Source: Agarivorans sp050870875 (GTDB lineage Bacteria; Pseudomonadota; Gammaproteobacteria; Enterobacterales; Celerinatantimonadaceae). From it: a stretch of 64,000 nucleotides of DNA. Position numbers and translations under genes: made by a program. This document shows, in pieces, positions 60,584 to 64,000 of this stretch. The stretch's first letter is position 1, and each line of letters starts with the position of its first letter. Under the pieces are notes generated by a model. The model saw only the letters and a list, made by a program, of their open reading frames with translations. It did no database searches and was not told where the DNA came from. The stretch spans positions 1,116,001 through 1,180,000 of the forward strand of contig NZ_CP194041.2 in assembly GCF_050870875.2 (NCBI RefSeq). The letters are read 5' to 3'.

Positions 60584-61507
60584 ATGAAGCTTCAGGCTAT
60601 TACTTATTTCAATGAGCTGGTTCGTTCACGTTCGATTCGACAGGCATCGGAAACTTTAGGGGTTTCTCCGACCGCGATTAGTCGTCAGCTGGAAAACTTG
60701 GAACACTATTTTGGTGCGCCCTTAGTGACCCGAGGTGCGCGAGGTATTATGTTAACCGCAGCAGGGGAGCTGCTAGCGACTCGTTCTAAAAGTATGATGC
60801 GTGATCTCGATAATGCCCGCCAAGTGATCGATGATCTGCGAGGTCTTAAGCGTGGTCATGTGTCGATCCATATTAACGGCGCAGCAATTAATGCCATCTT
60901 GGCTCCTGCGTTGTCGGAATTTTATAAGCTGTATCCAGGGATATCGATTGTGGTGACGGTTTCATCGGCACAAGAAGCCAAGAATGCGGTGATTAATGGT
61001 GACACCGATATGGCTGTCACGATGTTCTCCTCTCCCGACTCAAAAATGGATGTGCGCTTTAAGCTGCCGATTCACCATGAAGCGATAATGGCAGCTCATC
61101 ACCCGCTCGCTAAGTTTAAGCAGATTTCCTTAGAGCTGATCCGCCAACATCCGATTGCGATGCCAGACCACTCATTTGGGATCCGGCGTAATTTTGACCA
61201 GCGCCAACGTTCTGCTGGTTTTGTGCCAGTGGAGGCGGTGTTTACAACCTCGTCTCTTGAATTACAAAAGGAACTCGCCCTGCGCGGCGCAGCGGTGCTG
61301 ATTTTACCTGCGATGTCGGTTATTCGTGAAATTAAGGCCGCAGAGCTTGTGGTTCGCCCTTTTGTTGAGGCATCCGAAATCGTAACCGCGCTGCAGCTTG
61401 GACGAGCGATGACGACAGCGCCAAGCTTTGCCGCTGCTAAATTAGCCGATTTTCTAGAAGAATTTTTGCCAGAGCAAGCGCAATCGATGCAGCGAGCCAA
61501 TCGTTAA
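60584..61507 (+). CDS. LysR-family transcriptional regulator
   Basis: A 307-residue LysR regulator with the N-terminal winged helix (AITYFNELVRSRSIRQASET, then GVSPTAISRQLENLEHYFG) and a C-terminal effector-binding domain (~90-295). It lies 297 bases upstream of, and in the same direction as, a peptide-type ABC transporter operon that it may control. Its start follows a short AGAGAATGAT leader. The effector is unknown. Confidence 0.9.
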   Translation: MKLQAITYFNELVRSRSIRQASETLGVSPTAISRQLENLEHYFGAPLVTRGARGIMLTAAGELLATRSKSMMRDLDNARQVIDDLRGLKRGHVSIHINGAAINAILAPALSEFYKLYPGISIVVTVSSAQEAKNAVINGDTDMAVTMFSSPDSKMDVRFKLPIHHEAIMAAHHPLAKFKQISLELIRQHPIAMPDHSFGIRRNFDQRQRSAGFVPVEAVFTTSSLELQKELALRGAAVLILPAMSVIREIKAAELVVRPFVEASEIVTALQLGRAMTTAPSFAAAKLADFLEEFLPEQAQSMQRANR

Positions 61508-61675
61508 ATGAGTGGGGGCTAGAGGTATAGTATATGAGTTACGCATTCACTGAAAAATTGTTGACTTAGGGCTGACGCGGCTCGCCATCAAGCCAGCGAA
61601 CTTGCTGATTTGTTTAGAAGGATCTTTCATCGACTAAACGGGTCAAGCCGCGATAAAATTGCTTAAGCTTTAGAA

Positions 61676-61702
61676 ACAGTGCAACGGTTTTAGTTGCACT
61701 GT
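61676..61702 (+). terminator. Hairpin after the LysR gene
   Basis: Perfect 10-bp stem ACAGTGCAAC / GTTGCACTGT with a 7-base loop. No T-tract follows, so it could instead be an operator-like or RNA-stabilising structure ahead of the ABC operon. Confidence 0.5.
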
Positions 61703-61803
61703 GCGCTAATAAATCTTATTGCATTTACACTACGTTCTCGGGCAAGGTAAAGGCATAACGAACAGAAAGGGTTTCTAAAACCACTATCAGAGGTTTCCGT
61801 TTT

Positions 61804-63297
61804 ATGATACGTAATTTTCGTTCTCTCTTGATTGCGACAGCAGCCATTGGATTGTTTGCGACGGGCAGTGTGATTGCTCAGCCACGCAGTGACCTTATTT
61901 TAGGCATGAGCTTAGAGCCTTCTGGTCTTGACCCGACAGTTGCTGCGCCAGTGGCCATTGGACAAGTGGTTTGGCAAAACCTTTTTGAAGGTTTGGTTGC
62001 AATTGACCAAAACGGCAACATTGAGCCTCAGCTTGCCGAAAGCTGGCAGATTTCTGATGATGGTTTGACTTACACCTTTGATATGCGTGATGGAGTCGCT
62101 TTCCAAAATGGTAAATTGTTCAATGCGGAGACCGCGAAATATACCCTTGATCGACTACTTGCCAATGATTCGGTTAATCCACAAAAAGTGCTCTATAAGC
62201 CGATTAAAAGTGTTGAGGCGCCCAATGCGGATACCTTGGTTCTCAAACTGTCGAAACCATCTGCAGATTTGCTTTATTGGTTAGGTTTTCCTGCTGCAGT
62301 CATGGTTGAGCCCTCAAGTGAAGCAACAAATGCTACCCATCCAATTGGGACGGGCCCGTTTCAATTTCTTCATTGGAAGAAAGGTAATCAGGTGACGTTG
62401 GTCAAAAACAACAATTATTGGGGCCAAGCAGCACTACTGGATAAAGTCACTTTTCGTTTCATTAGCGATCCACAGGCACAAGCCGCGGCACTTAACTCCG
62501 GTGGGATTGATGCGATCCCAGAATTTAACGCACCAGAGTTGGTGAGTCAGTTCAAACGCAATCAAGCCTTTAGCACCGTTATCGGAACCACCAGTATGGA
62601 AGTGGTTGCTGGTATGAACAGTGCTAAAAAGCCATTTAATGATGTTCGGGTGCGTCAGGCACTGATGATGGCGACGGATCGTCAAGCCATTATTGATGCC
62701 ACCAACGAAGGTTTTGGTACGCCAATTGGTAGTCATTTTTCCCCGTCCGATGCGGGTTATGAAAATCTGACGGGGGTATGGCCCTATGATCCAGTGAAGG
62801 CCAAGCAACTACTCGCCAAAGCGGGCTATCCGAATGGCTTCAGTTTTACCATGAAAATGCCGACCCGAACCTATGCTGAACGCGCAGCTGAGATCATGCA
62901 GGCCTACTTTTCTATGATAGGCGTGACCATGAATATCGAAACCTCCGAGTTTCCTGCGAAGTGGGTTCAGGATGTTTTTAAAGACACCAACTACGATATG
63001 ACGGTGATTGGTCATGCAGAGCCTCTTGATATTGGGATTTATGCACGCCATCCGTACTACTTCAATTATCAAAATCCTGAGTTTGATGGAGTGATGGCGG
63101 CCATCTCTGATGCAACAAGCGAAGCTGAACGGATTGCGGGATACCAGCGCGCCCAGCAAATTCTCGCCCAAGACGTGCCGGCGTTGTTCCTTTACGCCGC
63201 ACCTAAGATCGGTATATGGAAAAAAGATCTTCAAGGGATGTGGCGCAATGAGCCAGTTCCATCGAACGATGTTAGCGCTGCTTACTGGCGCGAATAA
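61804..63297 (+). CDS. ABC transporter substrate-binding protein (DppA/OppA family)
   Basis: A 497-residue periplasmic binding protein with a signal peptide (cleavage near VIA) and family-5 features: LEPSGLDPTVAAPVAIGQVVW near the start (shortened here), LAESWQISDDGLTYTFDMRD, PIGTGPFQFLHWKKGN and KPFNDVRVRQALMMATDRQA. The family binds di- and oligopeptides, nickel or other solutes, and the ligand is not evident. GAGG precedes the ATG. It is the first gene of an operon continued by a permease. Confidence 0.93.
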   Translation: MIRNFRSLLIATAAIGLFATGSVIAQPRSDLILGMSLEPSGLDPTVAAPVAIGQVVWQNLFEGLVAIDQNGNIEPQLAESWQISDDGLTYTFDMRDGVAFQNGKLFNAETAKYTLDRLLANDSVNPQKVLYKPIKSVEAPNADTLVLKLSKPSADLLYWLGFPAAVMVEPSSEATNATHPIGTGPFQFLHWKKGNQVTLVKNNNYWGQAALLDKVTFRFISDPQAQAAALNSGGIDAIPEFNAPELVSQFKRNQAFSTVIGTTSMEVVAGMNSAKKPFNDVRVRQALMMATDRQAIIDATNEGFGTPIGSHFSPSDAGYENLTGVWPYDPVKAKQLLAKAGYPNGFSFTMKMPTRTYAERAAEIMQAYFSMIGVTMNIETSEFPAKWVQDVFKDTNYDMTVIGHAEPLDIGIYARHPYYFNYQNPEFDGVMAAISDATSEAERIAGYQRAQQILAQDVPALFLYAAPKIGIWKKDLQGMWRNEPVPSNDVSAAYWRE

Positions 63298-63362
63298 GCG
63301 TGCCGAGTTCCAAAAGTAAACGCAGTCAACAGCGAGCAACATACATTCAAAGGTGAGAGCCA

Positions 63363-64000
63363 ATGCGCCATATTATGCAATCGCTGGTAGGGTTAATCGT
63401 CACCCTGCTGGTGGTCTCTTTTGTCATTTTTTTAGTGATGGAAGCTGTGCCAGGGGATCCTGCTGAAATCATACTCGGTATGTCTGCAGCGCCCGATACA
63501 TTAGAAGCACTCCGAAGCCAGTTGGGATTAGATCAATCATTTCTGGTTCGCTATGTAAACTGGCTGGTCGGTTTATTACATGGAGATTTGGGAAACTCTT
63601 ATACTTATTCTACATCGGTGGCGCAGCTGATTGGTGAGCGACTCACTGTGACACTGCCGCTGACTGGGCTGGCGGTGTTTCTTTCGGTGCTGATTTCACT
63701 GCCTTTGGGGGTGATTGCTGCCGCAAAACCCAACGGTATAGTTGATATCTTCGCTTCCTTATTCTCGCAAATTGGCATAGCAGTTCCCAATTTCTGGATC
63801 GGCCTATTACTGATCCTTGGCATCTCACTCAGTTTTGGTTGGTTTCCCGCGGGTGGTTTTCCTGGCTGGGAGGCGGGTTTTTGGGCTGCGCTTCAGGCGC
63901 TAATTCTCCCTTCCATTGCATTGGCAATTCCGCAGGCGGCGGTACTCACACGAGTCACTCGGGCTGCCGTGATAGAGGTGACCAATGAGGATTTTGTGCG
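63363..64000 (+). CDS. ABC transporter permease (DppB-type), 5' part only
   Basis: An open frame from ATG at 63363 to the window end (about 212 codons). It starts with a membrane helix (GLIVTLLVVSFVIFLVMEAV) followed by PGDPAEIILG, SQLGLDQSFLVRYVNWLVGL and HGDLGNSYTYSTSV, the standard N-terminal pattern of DppB/OppB permeases. GGTGAG precedes the ATG. The gene is cut by the window edge. A second permease and ATPases are expected beyond. Confidence 0.93.
   Translation, partial: MRHIMQSLVGLIVTLLVVSFVIFLVMEAVPGDPAEIILGMSAAPDTLEALRSQLGLDQSFLVRYVNWLVGLLHGDLGNSYTYSTSVAQLIGERLTVTLPLTGLAVFLSVLISLPLGVIAAAKPNGIVDIFASLFSQIGIAVPNFWIGLLLILGISLSFGWFPAGGFPGWEAGFWAALQALILPSIALAIPQAAVLTRVTRAAVIEVTNEDFV

Overview
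The window looks like a chromosome segment of a marine or estuarine gammaproteobacterium from the Vibrio / Alteromonadales / Aeromonadales neighbourhood. The evidence is a Vibrio-style haem locus (tonB-exbBD-hutBCD diverging from hutXZ), Fur boxes before iron genes, an FMN riboswitch before ribB, a class-typical NAD-malic enzyme, and integron-type attC sites. I cannot name the genus. Most genes are single-copy housekeeping or transport genes, and roughly 41-51 kb is a mobile-element and repeat zone.

Layout. 0-2.8 kb: end of an iron-linked operon (di-haem oxidoreductase, imelysin, DUF1513). 2.9-9.1 kb: EamA exporter, ribA, an outer-membrane barrel, a broken AraC gene, a GNAT enzyme, a hmuV remnant and a periplasmic binding-like protein. 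9.6-15.6 kb: complete haem uptake system. 15.7-16.8 kb: a 139-bp tandem array in which eight units carry an intrinsic terminator. 17.3-18.9 kb: chemoreceptor. 19.3 kb: a 53-codon membrane-protein ORF. 19.9-28.7 kb: a Fur-boxed siderophore-import cluster (two AraC regulators, two half-ABC transporters, an RhtX-like MFS, a TonB-dependent receptor), with no biosynthesis genes. 28.8-30.8 kb: pseudouridine catabolism (psuK-psuG). 31-33.6 kb: a pectin methylesterase / rhamnogalacturonan acetylesterase fusion. 33.9-39.1 kb: exporters, regulators and an EAL-HDOD protein. 39.8-40.8 kb: duplicated EF-hand genes, each with its own terminator.

41.5-48.7 kb is the most unusual part. It holds an ORF-less group II intron, then integron gene cassettes on the minus strand (a glyoxalase, a streptogramin-type Vat acetyltransferase, and a lipoprotein overlapping a 55-aa ORF), attC sites, an IS110/IS1111 element sitting inside an attC site, and an intact ISL3 element with an 8-bp target duplication. 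A run of ~300-bp repeats, two of them within a ~580-bp tandem duplication, follows. No integron integrase is present, so this resembles a cassette cluster lacking an integrase.

48.7-64 kb returns to ordinary genes: an alpha/beta hydrolase, an RsuA-type pseudouridine synthase, a secreted endonuclease I, a ThrE exporter, maeA, the FMN riboswitch with ribB, an aldo-keto reductase, a DUF2235 hydrolase with a LecA-like C-terminus, a decayed stretch, a LysR regulator, and the start of a dipeptide/oligopeptide ABC operon running off the end.
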